Shown in pieces: positions 42,374 to 51,197 of a stretch of 64,000 nucleotides of DNA. Origin of the DNA: Ensifer adhaerens (GTDB taxonomy: Bacteria > Pseudomonadota > Alphaproteobacteria > Rhizobiales > Rhizobiaceae). The notes beneath the pieces were generated by a model. It was not told where the DNA came from, did no database searches, and worked only from the letters and a program-made list of their open reading frames with translations. The position numbers were made by a program, and so were the translations under genes. The stretch's first letter is position 1. Each line of letters starts with the position of its first letter. The stretch lies in contig NZ_LAZS01000012.1 in NCBI RefSeq assembly GCF_002007205.1, positions 558,001 to 622,000 on the forward strand, read 5' to 3'.

Positions 42374-43603
42374 ATGAGCATCGTCTCGTTCCTCAATATC
42401 GGCATGCACGGCTACGTCAATCCGACGCTGCCGATCGTGGCAGAACTCGTGCGGCGCGGCCACACGGTCACCTACCACACCTTCCCCGCATTCGCGGGGA
42501 AGATCGAGGCGGCCGGTGCGAAGGTTTACCTCTACTCCGGTGAGGACATGCCCCTGCCGGATCCACCGATCCCTCTCGCATTGCTTGAAGAACTCGCACG
42601 TACCACCCTCGGCCTTTTGCCCGGCTTGCTCTCGGATCTTCGCCGCGTCGGGCCCGACCTGATCGTTCACGGAGCCGCCTGCCCATGGGGCGCGGTGGCG
42701 GCGCGTGAACTCGATGTGCCGGCGGCGGCCACGTTCACGACGTTCGCGTTCAACAGGCAGGTGCCGAGCCCCACCGGCCTCTCCCGCGCGCTGGTGGCCG
42801 CCGCGACTGCCCGTCCTCGCCTCGGCTGGGGCTACGCCCGCGCGCGCTGGGCGCTGCGCCGAAGCTACGACACCGGCGGGTTGCCTCTGATCGACCTGAT
42901 GAACGCGTGCGAGCCACTCAATCTCGTCTTCACCTCCAGCGCATTTCAGCCCGGAGCCGAGGAATTCGACCCATCATACCGGTTCGTCGGGGCGAGCGTC
43001 GGTTCCCGGCCGTCCGATCCGGGGTTCGACGCCGTCCGGCTGGAGGATCCGGTGCTATACGCATCGCTGGGCACGGTGTTTGATGCAGGACCGGCCCTGT
43101 TGCGGACCTTCGCGATCGCACTGGCGCCGCTGGGTGGCACCGTTGTCGTCTCGACAGGGCAGGAGGAGCCGGCAGACCTGGGTCCGCTCCCGCCCAACGT
43201 GCTGGCCCGCCGATCCGTACCCCAACTGCAGGTGCTGGACCGGGCGGCACTTTTCGTGACGCATGGCGGCATGAACAGCGTCAACGAGGCGATGCGCGCC
43301 GGGGTGCCAACGCTCGTGGTGCCACAGGGTGCAGACCAACCGCTCGTGGCCCGGCGGGTCGTCGAACTCGGTGCAGGTCTCGCGCTCCGCACGGACGATG
43401 CCAGCGCCGAGACCGTGCAGGCGCTCGCCCGGCGTCTGTTGGACGAGCCGCGCTTCCGCGAGGCGGCGGCCGCACAGCGCGCCGCACAGGAGCAGGCCGG
43501 CGGCGCGCGGCGTGCCGCCGACGAGATCGAACGATACCTCGGCGAAGCGCGCCAAAGCGTCTTGATCGATCGCGCATGGGGGAGTGCTGAACCATGTCGA
43601 TAA
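42374..43603 (+). CDS. GT-B glycosyltransferase, MGT/UGT type
   Basis: 409 residues from the ATG at 42374, preceded by GGAGG. The N-terminal Rossmann half begins SIVSFLNIGMHGYVNPTLPI, where the His corresponds to the catalytic-base region of natural-product glycosyltransferases. The donor half contains LFVTHGGMNSVNEAMRAGVP (HGG nucleotide-sugar motif) and VPQGADQPLVARR (DQ motif). It resembles macrolide and flavonoid glucosyltransferases that use UDP-sugars. It overlaps the next gene by 10 bases and forms a three-gene cassette. It may glycosylate a small lipid or secondary metabolite; the acceptor is unknown. Confidence 0.9.
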   Translation: MSIVSFLNIGMHGYVNPTLPIVAELVRRGHTVTYHTFPAFAGKIEAAGAKVYLYSGEDMPLPDPPIPLALLEELARTTLGLLPGLLSDLRRVGPDLIVHGAACPWGAVAARELDVPAAATFTTFAFNRQVPSPTGLSRALVAAATARPRLGWGYARARWALRRSYDTGGLPLIDLMNACEPLNLVFTSSAFQPGAEEFDPSYRFVGASVGSRPSDPGFDAVRLEDPVLYASLGTVFDAGPALLRTFAIALAPLGGTVVVSTGQEEPADLGPLPPNVLARRSVPQLQVLDRAALFVTHGGMNSVNEAMRAGVPTLVVPQGADQPLVARRVVELGAGLALRTDDASAETVQALARRLLDEPRFREAAAAQRAAQEQAGGARRAADEIERYLGEARQSVLIDRAWGSAEPCR

Positions 43604-44106
43604 CCGTCGCCGCCCTCCTGGTCCTCTGCGGGCTGTCCGAGAGTGCCGGGCGCGTACTGCCCCTCGTGGCAAGCAGGCCCAACGTGTCCCCGCGGCTCGT
43701 GGCCGGGCTGATGATGACCGGAACGGTCGTCGAGGCTACGGTGATGGCGCTGTGGCCCGTTGGCGCGTGGGCCGTCGCCGACCTGTTGCAACCTCTTGTC
43801 GCGCCGAACGCGGCGCCGCTGCCCGGCGCGGTCGGGCTGGCCTGGACACCCGCGTCGGTGGCCCCGCTGCTCCTGGCCGCCGTCCTCGCGTTCCCGCTGC
43901 TCGGGCCGTTCCTGCACCTCCTGCTCGTGGCGGGTGTCGGGGCTGGGTTGGCCGGCTCGCTTGCCGCGGCGTCGGGACTGGGCTGGTGGACCGCGGCCGG
44001 GTGCATCGCCGTCGCGGGCATCGGGCTTGCCGCTACCGTCGAGGTGGTCCGGCGGCTGATCGCGAGGATCATCGCCGGCGCGCGAAAGCGGGAGGCGATC
44101 GTGTGA
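43594..44106 (+). CDS. Small integral membrane protein of the glycosyltransferase cassette
   Basis: 170 residues, about four or five hydrophobic segments (roughly 3-17, 34-60, 83-105, 108-125, 130-150) and a basic C-terminus (RRLIARIIAGARKREAIV). No family recognised. The ATG lies inside the glycosyltransferase end (10-base overlap) and the stop overlaps the next GTG, so the three genes are tightly coupled. It could be a lipid carrier, flippase-like or scaffold partner. Confidence 0.75.
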   Translation: MSITVAALLVLCGLSESAGRVLPLVASRPNVSPRLVAGLMMTGTVVEATVMALWPVGAWAVADLLQPLVAPNAAPLPGAVGLAWTPASVAPLLLAAVLAFPLLGPFLHLLLVAGVGAGLAGSLAAASGLGWWTAAGCIAVAGIGLAATVEVVRRLIARIIAGARKREAIV

Positions 44107-45056
44107 GCGAGCCTCTCCTGCTGGTCGCCCTCCTTGTGCTCGGACCGCTCCTGCTCGTCGAAGGGTTGCTCGCCCGCCACGAGCTGATGGCCTACACCAT
44201 TGGCCGACGCGCATCGGCGGCCCCACTGCCGCCGGAGGTGCCCTACGCCAGGGGGGCCGATCCAGGGCGACCGCCGGACGCCTATGTGGTCTACCTCGAC
44301 GGGATCGGCAAGCGCCGGTTCACCGATACGCGCGACGGTGGCCAGCTCGTCAAGGCCGTCATTGCCGGCGCACCGGAGTTGCGTGTGCTGGGCCAGGTCC
44401 AACCCTATTCGCCGCTCGCGGCCCCGCTCGTCGGGCGCCCGGTGTGGGACTGGTTGCGGCGGCATGCCGGCATCACGCTGTTCCTGCACAACGTCATGCA
44501 GACCCTAGTCGCCGCCGACGGCCGCTACCGCCCGCTCTATAACCAGGCGGTGGGCGGCCAGATCGCCGATCAGCTCCGGCTTGCGGGCTATCAGCCCTCA
44601 AGCGGCACACCGGTCGTCCTGCTCTGCTACAGCGGTGGCGCCCAGGTGGCTACCGGTGCGGTGGGAGAGCTCTTCGATCAGCTGGGCGCTCCACTCGTCC
44701 TGATCACGCTCGGTGGTTTCCACAATGGTGCCAACGACCTTACGCATGCGCGTCACCTGTACCGGCTCACCAGCGCGAACGACTGGATCGAGCGGGTCGG
44801 CGTCTGGCTCTTCGCCCCGCGTTGGCGCTTGTGGCGGCGCAGCGGCTGGAACCGGGCCCTGGCTGCCGGGAAGGTTACGGTGCACGCGCTCGACCCCGCA
44901 ACCCACGTCGGTCCCCAGAGTTACATCAGCCCGACGGCGCGGCTCGCCGACGGACGCAGCTATCTCGATCGCACCACCGCGACCGTGATCGAAATCATCC
45001 GGCGTAACTGCACCGGGACGGCGCGCGGAGCAGGTCAAGCGGCGGATCGAGGCTGA
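44103..45056 (+). CDS. Membrane-anchored alpha/beta-hydrolase-like protein
   Basis: 317 residues from GTG 44103, overlapping the preceding stop (GTGA). Residues 4-24 form one membrane segment, followed by a soluble domain. VVYLDGIGKRRF and VVLLCYSGGAQVATG (S177 in a GxSxG-like CYSGGAQ elbow), with later LITLGGFHNGAND, suggest an alpha/beta-hydrolase fold. The catalytic acid and His are not certain (DPATHVGPQSY is a candidate for the His loop). No family named. Acting with the glycosyltransferase it may hydrolyse, transfer or attach an acyl group at the membrane. Confidence 0.8.
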   Translation: MSEPLLLVALLVLGPLLLVEGLLARHELMAYTIGRRASAAPLPPEVPYARGADPGRPPDAYVVYLDGIGKRRFTDTRDGGQLVKAVIAGAPELRVLGQVQPYSPLAAPLVGRPVWDWLRRHAGITLFLHNVMQTLVAADGRYRPLYNQAVGGQIADQLRLAGYQPSSGTPVVLLCYSGGAQVATGAVGELFDQLGAPLVLITLGGFHNGANDLTHARHLYRLTSANDWIERVGVWLFAPRWRLWRRSGWNRALAAGKVTVHALDPATHVGPQSYISPTARLADGRSYLDRTTATVIEIIRRNCTGTARGAGQAADRG

Positions 45057-45289
45057 CATTTTCCGATTTGCAACGGCTGCATTGGACCACGATCGTTTGC
45101 GCCTGACGCAATCAGGTCAATGCCCGTCAAGGACGGATCCTGCGATTGAACAGCGACCTCGCGGGCGCCGCGAGAGGGTTTGAAGAAAAACCGGAGACCA
45201 TTGAGCCGATACGCCGCCGCGCAAACGGCCCGTCGGATTGCCAGGACATCGGCGTGATTGCGTGGAAGGATCTTGCTCTTCCAACCAAA

Positions 45290-45321
45290 ATGGCAGCGGG
45301 GGCAAGGCACCCCGCTGCCAT
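45290..45321 (-). terminator. Rho-independent terminator of the flavoprotein gene
   Basis: ATGGCAGCGGGG and CCCCGCTGCCAT form a perfect 12-bp stem with an eight-base loop. On the minus strand it lies about 25 bases after the stop at 45347 and is followed by TTTTGG. It also faces the plus-strand hydrolase ending at 45056. Confidence 0.8.
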
Positions 45322-45346
45322 GTTGCATTGCCCTACATCGTCCGCG

Positions 45347-46558
45347 CTAAAAGTCGACGGTACGTGCGTAGAGCACATTCTCGTAGGCGGCCGTGCGCTC
45401 GGCGGCCGGGGGATAGATCCAGACCTCGTTGATCTCCTTCTTGACCTCCTTGGCTTTCGCGCCGGTGATCTCGACCTTGGAGTCCCAGCCACGTGTGAAA
45501 ATCGCGTTGTCGGGGCCAAGGTCGAGGCAGGTCACGTAGACCGGCTGATCGTAGGGGAGGGTCGCTTCTGCGAGCAGGTCCGCCGCGGCATTGTGTCCGG
45601 CGAAGGCACCCAGGCGGCGGGCATGCTGGCAGGACATGACGGCATAGTTGCCCAAGGCGTCGCTCCGCGCCTTGGCCGTATCGCCGGTTGCAAAGATGCG
45701 GCTGCCTCCCGATACGCGCAGGTCGGGTTCGACGATGACCCGGCCCAGCTTGTCCCGCTCGGCGGGTAGCTGCTCGGTCAGCGGCGAGGCGCGCATGCCG
45801 GCGGACCAGATCACCGTGGAGGTTTCGATCCGCTCGCCGTTTCCAAGCGTCACACCGTTTTCGTCGAGTGCCGCGATGCCGACATTCAATCGGGTCTCCA
45901 CGCCGAGCGCGCGCAGCCGCTCCTCGATGAAGGGCCGGGGCTCGCTTCCCATCGCCGGCGCGACATGCTCCGACCGATCGACGATGATGACGCGGATATC
46001 TGCATCCTTGCCAAGGATCTCGCGCAGGCGTCCTGGTATTTCGGTGGCAAACTCCAGCCCGGTGAAACCGGCGCCACCGACCACCACCGTGTTGCGCGCC
46101 TTGGATGACGGCTTCCTCGCCAGGGCATGCAGGTGGCGGTCGAGCGCCACAGCCTCCGCCAGCTGTGTTGCGGCGAAGCCGAACTCGGCGAGACCGGGGA
46201 TCGGCGGAGTGAAGCCATCGCTGCCCGCCGCCAGAACCAGCCGGTCATAGGGGAGCGTCGCCGACGTACCGTCCGCCGCGACGACCGTGACCGTCGATGC
46301 CGCGCTGTCGATCGTTTCGACACTGCCCTGATGATAGTTGATGTCGGTCGCGGCGAACAAATCGCTGAGAGGCGCGACCATCTGCTCGGGATTGCGCTCA
46401 TAAAGTCGCGGGCGGATGACCAATTGCGGCGCAGGCGACACCACGGTGATCGCCAATTCGTCCGGCGAGACGCCCTTTTCATGGCGCAGCCGGGAGGCGC
46501 CGAGCGCCGCCATCGTCCCCGCGAAACCGGAGCCAATGATCACGATGTTCCTAGACAA
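45347..46558 (-). CDS. FAD-dependent NAD(P)H oxidoreductase (NDH-2-like)
   Basis: 403 residues from a TTG start at 46558, chosen because GAGGAG lies about seven bases upstream and the FAD motif begins almost at once; a longer frame upstream has no protein character. FAD-binding IVIIGSGFAGTMAALGA at the N-terminus, NAD(P)H-binding VVVGGAGFTGLEFATE in the middle and the second FAD motif IFATGDTAKA. No clear C-terminal membrane helix. It resembles type II NADH dehydrogenases and related quinone or ferredoxin reductases. A strong terminator follows. Confidence 0.88.
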   Translation of the reverse strand: MSRNIVIIGSGFAGTMAALGASRLRHEKGVSPDELAITVVSPAPQLVIRPRLYERNPEQMVAPLSDLFAATDINYHQGSVETIDSAASTVTVVAADGTSATLPYDRLVLAAGSDGFTPPIPGLAEFGFAATQLAEAVALDRHLHALARKPSSKARNTVVVGGAGFTGLEFATEIPGRLREILGKDADIRVIIVDRSEHVAPAMGSEPRPFIEERLRALGVETRLNVGIAALDENGVTLGNGERIETSTVIWSAGMRASPLTEQLPAERDKLGRVIVEPDLRVSGGSRIFATGDTAKARSDALGNYAVMSCQHARRLGAFAGHNAAADLLAEATLPYDQPVYVTCLDLGPDNAIFTRGWDSKVEITGAKAKEVKKEINEVWIYPPAAERTAAYENVLYARTVDF

Positions 46559-47245
46559 GACACTTCTCCTCGTCCCTGTTGAAGACAGCAGTAAAACAGA
46601 GGCGGCCGTTCCCGCCGTCACGCAAATTCGCGCCCGCAAGCGAGCGAGCGCGTATGGTGCGCCGGGGGGAATCCGATCGGCAAACGGTATTGATGTCCGT
46701 TGCCAGATGCCGCCGCAGATCAGGTATCCGTCCGGCGGCTGCCGAGGGAATGATGGCTCTCGTCGCCTCGAACAGTCGGCACATCCTCTTGATGCTTCAT
46801 TTACAGGGAAAGCGGCCCGAAGGCATCTATGCGAAGGTTCAGGAAATTCTGTCGGGAGAATAGGCCGGTGACGGCCGGCACGGCGGTCCCATGGGATCGC
46901 GCGATCATCGCCGGGCTCTTTCGTTGGCCGCGCGGCGAGGAGCCGTCGGGAGAGGAGGGCATCGCCTCCGGCCATATTCCCTGCCTCGCATAGATCGACG
47001 ACGGGCATGGGGCATAGCTGATCTTAGCCGAGCGACGTGGCGTCCTACGAGAAGTTTGATCGGGAACCTGTCCCCGCGGGGGATCCGACCTCGACGTTCG
47101 CAGTATCCGACCGGCGCTTCTGTCTGGTGGCCGGGCCGACCGAGACAGCGCAATCTTCTCCACCGACGATGTAGGTGCCATGGGCACGCGCACCGATCCA
47201 CAGCGGCCAGGAAACCCGGCCGGACGGCGATCACAGGAGGAGAGA
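46559..47245. other. Divergent intergenic region, 687 bases
   Basis: Between the flavoprotein (minus) and MBL paralog 3 (plus). One plus-strand frame (46579-46863) lacks a usable ribosome site and was not accepted. Promoters for both neighbours must lie here; no operator or RNA gene was identified. Confidence 0.35.
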
Positions 47246-48184
47246 ATGTATCAGGAGCAGATGAAGATGCGCAGCGGCGACGCCCCCGGTTCCAGCGTGG
47301 CGAGGCGCGAAGAACTGGTTCCGTCGCGCTATGCGGTACAGGTCGGCGAGATCGAGGTGCTGATAATCAGCGATGGCGTGCTGCCGCTGCCAACCAAGAT
47401 GTTGGGGCACAACGCCGACCCGGCCCTGCGGTCGGAATGGTTGACCGACATGTTCCTCCCGCAGGACGCCTTCGACTGGGCGCTGAACGTCGTCGTGGTG
47501 AGTAGCGGCGACCAGACGATACTCATCGACGCCGGGCTAGGCTTGGACCCGGACCTGAACCTGCCGCGGGCTGGACAGTTGATCAAGCGCCTGGAGGCGG
47601 CCGGCATCGACCTTGGCTCTGTAACCGATGTGGTGCTGACCCACATGCACATGGATCACATCGGCGGCCTTCTTGTCGACGGGGTGAAGGACCAGCTGAG
47701 GCCGGATTTGCGGATCCACGTCGCGGCGGCCGAAGTCGAATTCTGGCAGTCGCCCGACTTCTCACACGTCTCCATGCCGCCTGGTTTTCCGGACGCGCTC
47801 CGGTCTGCCGCCAAGCGGTTTGCGAAGGAATATGGCAATCACCTGCGGCTGTTCGAAGACGAGTACGCCGTGGCGCCGGGCGTAATGGTCCAGCGCACCG
47901 GGGGGCACACGCCCGGTCACTGCGTGGTGCGCGTGGCGTCCGGCGGAGACCGGCTGATGTTTGCCGGCGACGCCGTATTTGCGGTCGGCTTCGACCATCC
48001 CGACTGGTACAACGGTTTCGAACACGATCCCGAGGAGGCGGCTCGTGTTCGGGTCCGCCTTCTGACGGAACTGGCAGAGACCGGAGCGTCGCTTGTGGCC
48101 ACACATCTGCCGTTCCCGTCCGTCGGCCACGTGGCGGTCGACGGCGACCATTTTCGTTGGGTGCCGGTCTTCTGGGACTACTGA
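47246..48184 (+). CDS. MBL-fold metallo-hydrolase, paralog 3
   Basis: 312 residues from the ATG at 47246, with AGGAGG just upstream. Very close to paralog 1 (24005-24961): shared strings include DVVLTH, MDHIGGLL, DFSHVSMPPGFPDALR, MVQRTGGHTPGH and NGFEHDPEEAARVRVRLL. Zinc motif THMHMDHIGG. No export signal. It stands alone, ending before a convergent kinase operon and a 20-bp palindrome. Substrate unknown. Confidence 0.9.
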   Translation: MYQEQMKMRSGDAPGSSVARREELVPSRYAVQVGEIEVLIISDGVLPLPTKMLGHNADPALRSEWLTDMFLPQDAFDWALNVVVVSSGDQTILIDAGLGLDPDLNLPRAGQLIKRLEAAGIDLGSVTDVVLTHMHMDHIGGLLVDGVKDQLRPDLRIHVAAAEVEFWQSPDFSHVSMPPGFPDALRSAAKRFAKEYGNHLRLFEDEYAVAPGVMVQRTGGHTPGHCVVRVASGGDRLMFAGDAVFAVGFDHPDWYNGFEHDPEEAARVRVRLLTELAETGASLVATHLPFPSVGHVAVDGDHFRWVPVFWDY

Positions 48185-48208
48185 CCGCGGACAAGCGATG
48201 GTGGCGAC

Positions 48209-48228
48209 GACCGCCCCATGGGGCGGTC
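48209..48228. terminator. Perfect 20-bp palindrome between convergent genes
   Basis: GACCGCCCCATGGGGCGGTC lies between the stops at 48184 and 48240. In RNA it would fold to a short-loop GC-rich hairpin in either direction. No T-run, so a bidirectional or Rho-assisted terminator is the likely role. Confidence 0.5.
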
Positions 48229-48239
48229 GAGGCAGCGGC

Positions 48240-48881
48240 TCAGCTGAGTACGGATGCCATCGCGCGAAGGACGACGACGGCCGATGCCGCGCCGGGGTCG
48301 ACATGGCCGAGCGAACGCTCGCGCACGCGGGCCGCCCGGCCCTTGGCCGCCACCATCGATCGGGTCGCGTTGGCGCCAGCTTCCGCGGCAGCGACGACTT
48401 CGCTCCAGAACTCCGTGCTCGCCTTGTTGTCGGTGAGCGCGGCGCCGGCGGCGTCGGCTGCGGGCAGCCAGGCATCCAGCATTGTCTTGTCGCCGCGCTG
48501 GCCCTTGCCACGCTCACGGATGCCGGAGCCGATGGCATCGATCATGGCCGCCGTGGTGCCGAGGTCCAGATCGTTCGCGCCCGCGAGCGCCTGTGCGGCA
48601 CGCCGAAAGGCCGTCGCATAGAGCGGGCCCGTCGAGGCACCGACGGCATTGAGGAAAGCGCCAGCCGCCGTTGCCATCACGTCGGCGGGCTGCGCCCGGT
48701 CGACGTCGATCTTTGCGAGCTCCGCTTTCACCGCCAGGAAACCCAACGACATTGTCGTGCCGTGGTCGGCGTCGCCGATCGCCCCGTCCAGTTCGGAAAG
48801 ATGATCCTTCTCGGTCTCAACGGCGGCAGAAATCGCCTCGAACATAGCGATCAGGCGGCGCACCGCATTTTCCGACATCAT
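48240..48881 (-). CDS. Dihydroxyacetone-kinase DhaL-type subunit, copy 2
   Basis: About 213 residues from the ATG at 48881, preceded by GGGAGG. The DhaL nucleotide and Mg site is ELDGAIGDADHGTTMSLGF, followed by GASTGPLYATAF and GDKTMLDAWLPA, all family hallmarks. It would supply ATP or phosphotransfer for the DhaK domain fused to the regulator encoded just upstream. It is the last gene of the operon, 57 bases after the fusion gene. Confidence 0.9.
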   Translation of the reverse strand: MMSENAVRRLIAMFEAISAAVETEKDHLSELDGAIGDADHGTTMSLGFLAVKAELAKIDVDRAQPADVMATAAGAFLNAVGASTGPLYATAFRRAAQALAGANDLDLGTTAAMIDAIGSGIRERGKGQRGDKTMLDAWLPAADAAGAALTDNKASTEFWSEVVAAAEAGANATRSMVAAKGRAARVRERSLGHVDPGAASAVVVLRAMASVLS

Positions 48882-48938
48882 TATCCTCCCAGAACGTCGC
48901 GGGGATGGTGTTTGTATCACGGACCCCGTGACGGCATA

Positions 48939-51026
48939 TTAACTGATACGCAGGAAAGCCGTTTCGCAAGGATGGTGCAAGAGTTCGGTCAGTTCCTGGT
49001 CGAGATGCAGAATGGAGATGGAAGCCCCCACCATGTCGAGTGAGGTGCAATAGTGCCCAATCCAGTTCGCTTCAATTCCAATATTCTTGGCATCGAGCCT
49101 TTGGGCTACGCGCCGGAAGAGAAGGTAGAGCTCCATCATCGGTGTGCCGCCGAAGGAGTTGATGAGAACGGCAACGCGGTCGCCGGAGACGGCCTTCATC
49201 TCCTTGAAGATGTTGTCCATGATGCTGTCGGTGATTTCGTCCGCGGACTTGATCCGCTCGCGCGTGACACCCGGCTCGCCATGGATGCCCATGCCGATCT
49301 CCATGTCATCGGGTCCGATCTCGAAATTGTGCCGCCGGGTCTGCGGCATCGAGCAGGGTTCGAGCGCCACGCCGACGGTGTAGGTGCGCAGGTTTGCCTT
49401 TCGCGTCACCGCTTCGCAGGCTTCAAGCGGCAGGCCGCGATCACAGGCAGCACCGGCAATCTTGAAGATGAAGAAGTTTCCGGCGACCCCACGGCGCCCC
49501 TCCCGGTCTTCGACCGGCGACGACGCGATGTCATCCGTGGTAAGCACGGTACGGACCTTGATGCCCTTCTCTTCGGCGATCTCCGCCGCCATCTCGAAAT
49601 TCATCACGTCGCCGGCATAGTTGCCGTAGACGAAGAGCACGCCTTCGCCGCCGGAGGCAGCGGCTGCGCATTGCACGATCGGGTCGGGCGGCGGCGAGGA
49701 AAAGATGTTGCCGACGGCAACGGCATCGGCAAGCCCCTTGCCGACATAGCCAAGGAAGCAGGGCTCGTGGCCGGTTCCGCCCCCGATCACCAGTCCGACC
49801 TTGCCGGACCTTGGGCCGTTGCGGGCGACCAGAGCACGGTTGGAACCGTTGATCGGCTGGAGGTAACCGGCATGTGCGCGAACGACGCCGTCGAGCATCT
49901 CCTCAACGACCTGGTTCGGGTTGTTCAGGAACTTCTTGACGTGGGTGCGATAAGAGCTCGGCGTCTGCGTCACCTTTGGCTTCTGCGATAGCCGCCCGTC
50001 GAGACTTGTAACGCCGTCTGCGCGCAGGATGCCATGCCCCGTGGCCGCATCGGTGATCAGCACGTTGGCGTAGCCGCCGCGCAGCGCCGCCAGCAAGGCG
50101 GGTACCTTGTCGAAACCGCCCGCAACGAGAATGCGTGTGTCGATCCTGCGCAACATGTCGAGCGAGATGCCGATGGTTCGGTCGTCGAGGGGACCCGCGA
50201 CCGGCCGGCCACGCTCGTCGATGAAGCGTCCCGCGACGACGCCGATAGCGCCGGCAGCAAGATAATGCTGCAGTGATACGGATTCAAAGAAGCCGCTGGC
50301 ATGGATCGTCGAATTCGGTCGCAGGGAAGAAATGCCGAACAGAACGCGATTGGCGCGCCCAAGCGTTTCGAACTGCTCCTGCAGCAGCGGCTCGTCCAAG
50401 AGCATCTCGCGCATCGCCGACGATTTGACGATTGCCGGAGCGGTGATGTTGACGCAGCGGGCGGAGACCGACTGAGCGATTGCGGCCGCGCAGAGTTCGG
50501 GCGTGTAGGAGAAGGTTGCGGTGGTGCCGCCGGTTGCCTGCACGACGGTCATGTCCTGCAGCGAAGCGATGTCGGTATGCTCTCCGACGGAAAGCACCGT
50601 GCGTCCCCAGGCGACCGCGAGCGTGTCGCCGGATTTCAAGAGCTTCGGAAGCGCCTGCGCGGCGGCCACGCCGAGGCGGTCGATCAGCGGCCGCGTATTG
50701 TCGTCGCTCGGGACGACCAGACAGTCCGTCAGACCGAAGTGCCGCTTCAGCTCCTGGGCGATCGTCAGCGAAGCCAGCCGAGCCGGTTCCAGCGAAATCT
50801 GGACAATACCCTTCTCCCGGGCCTCCGCGAGATAGCTGTTGACCGTTGCACGGGACACGCCCATCGCATCGGCGATCTCGCCCTGGGTCATGCCATCTTC
50901 GTAGTAGAGCCAGCAGGCCCAGACATAGGGATCATCGCCATAGCGCAGCGGGATTGCGTCCGACGTATCGATCGCGGCGCCGCGGTTGGCGCCGCCTTTT
51001 CGCGATGAGGATGCCCTGGTTGTCAT
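48939..51026 (-). CDS. Fusion: SorC-type sugar-binding regulator + DhaK kinase subunit
   Basis: 695 residues from the ATG at 51026 (GGGAAG upstream); a longer frame to 51191 adds a non-conserved leader. N-terminal HTH at about 30-75 (GMTQGEIADAMGVSRATVNSYL), then a SorC/DeoR-type effector-binding domain to about 345 (NVLITDAATGHGIL). A Pro/Ser/Thr linker leads to a complete DhaK domain at about 361-695: KKFLNNPNQVVEEML, GGGTGHEP, YGNYAGDVMNFEMA and the substrate-linking His582 in GIHGEPG. The protein may sense a phosphorylated or free ketose and also phosphorylate it together with the DhaL at 48240. It probably controls its own operon. Confidence 0.9.
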   Translation of the reverse strand: MTTRASSSRKGGANRGAAIDTSDAIPLRYGDDPYVWACWLYYEDGMTQGEIADAMGVSRATVNSYLAEAREKGIVQISLEPARLASLTIAQELKRHFGLTDCLVVPSDDNTRPLIDRLGVAAAQALPKLLKSGDTLAVAWGRTVLSVGEHTDIASLQDMTVVQATGGTTATFSYTPELCAAAIAQSVSARCVNITAPAIVKSSAMREMLLDEPLLQEQFETLGRANRVLFGISSLRPNSTIHASGFFESVSLQHYLAAGAIGVVAGRFIDERGRPVAGPLDDRTIGISLDMLRRIDTRILVAGGFDKVPALLAALRGGYANVLITDAATGHGILRADGVTSLDGRLSQKPKVTQTPSSYRTHVKKFLNNPNQVVEEMLDGVVRAHAGYLQPINGSNRALVARNGPRSGKVGLVIGGGTGHEPCFLGYVGKGLADAVAVGNIFSSPPPDPIVQCAAAASGGEGVLFVYGNYAGDVMNFEMAAEIAEEKGIKVRTVLTTDDIASSPVEDREGRRGVAGNFFIFKIAGAACDRGLPLEACEAVTRKANLRTYTVGVALEPCSMPQTRRHNFEIGPDDMEIGMGIHGEPGVTRERIKSADEITDSIMDNIFKEMKAVSGDRVAVLINSFGGTPMMELYLLFRRVAQRLDAKNIGIEANWIGHYCTSLDMVGASISILHLDQELTELLHHPCETAFLRIS

Positions 51027-51197
51027 CTGGTCTTTTTCTTCCCCGGTTTGGTTCGCGAGGATGGAAGCAACGTCGTGCTTTTGCAACCTCATAACCGTGT
51101 CGAGCGCCACGCAACCCCAAGCAATTCGTCGGGATCGTGCGGGGCTCTGGGAGAAGGCTACCGGCCGCAACAAGCTTCTCGTCGCGGCCAAGGGGCG

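Noticed and set aside
42946-44226. 426-codon frame antisense to the glycosyltransferase cassette
   Set aside because: Arg/Pro/Ser-rich shadow of three well-supported sense genes.
46579-46863. 94-codon plus-strand frame upstream of MBL paralog 3
   Set aside because: No usable ribosome site, composition poor in its first half, no family recognised.
45347-47008. Long version of the flavoprotein with about 150 extra N-terminal residues
   Set aside because: The extra part is Arg/Pro-rich and precedes a good ribosome site and the FAD motif; the TTG at 46558 is the better start.
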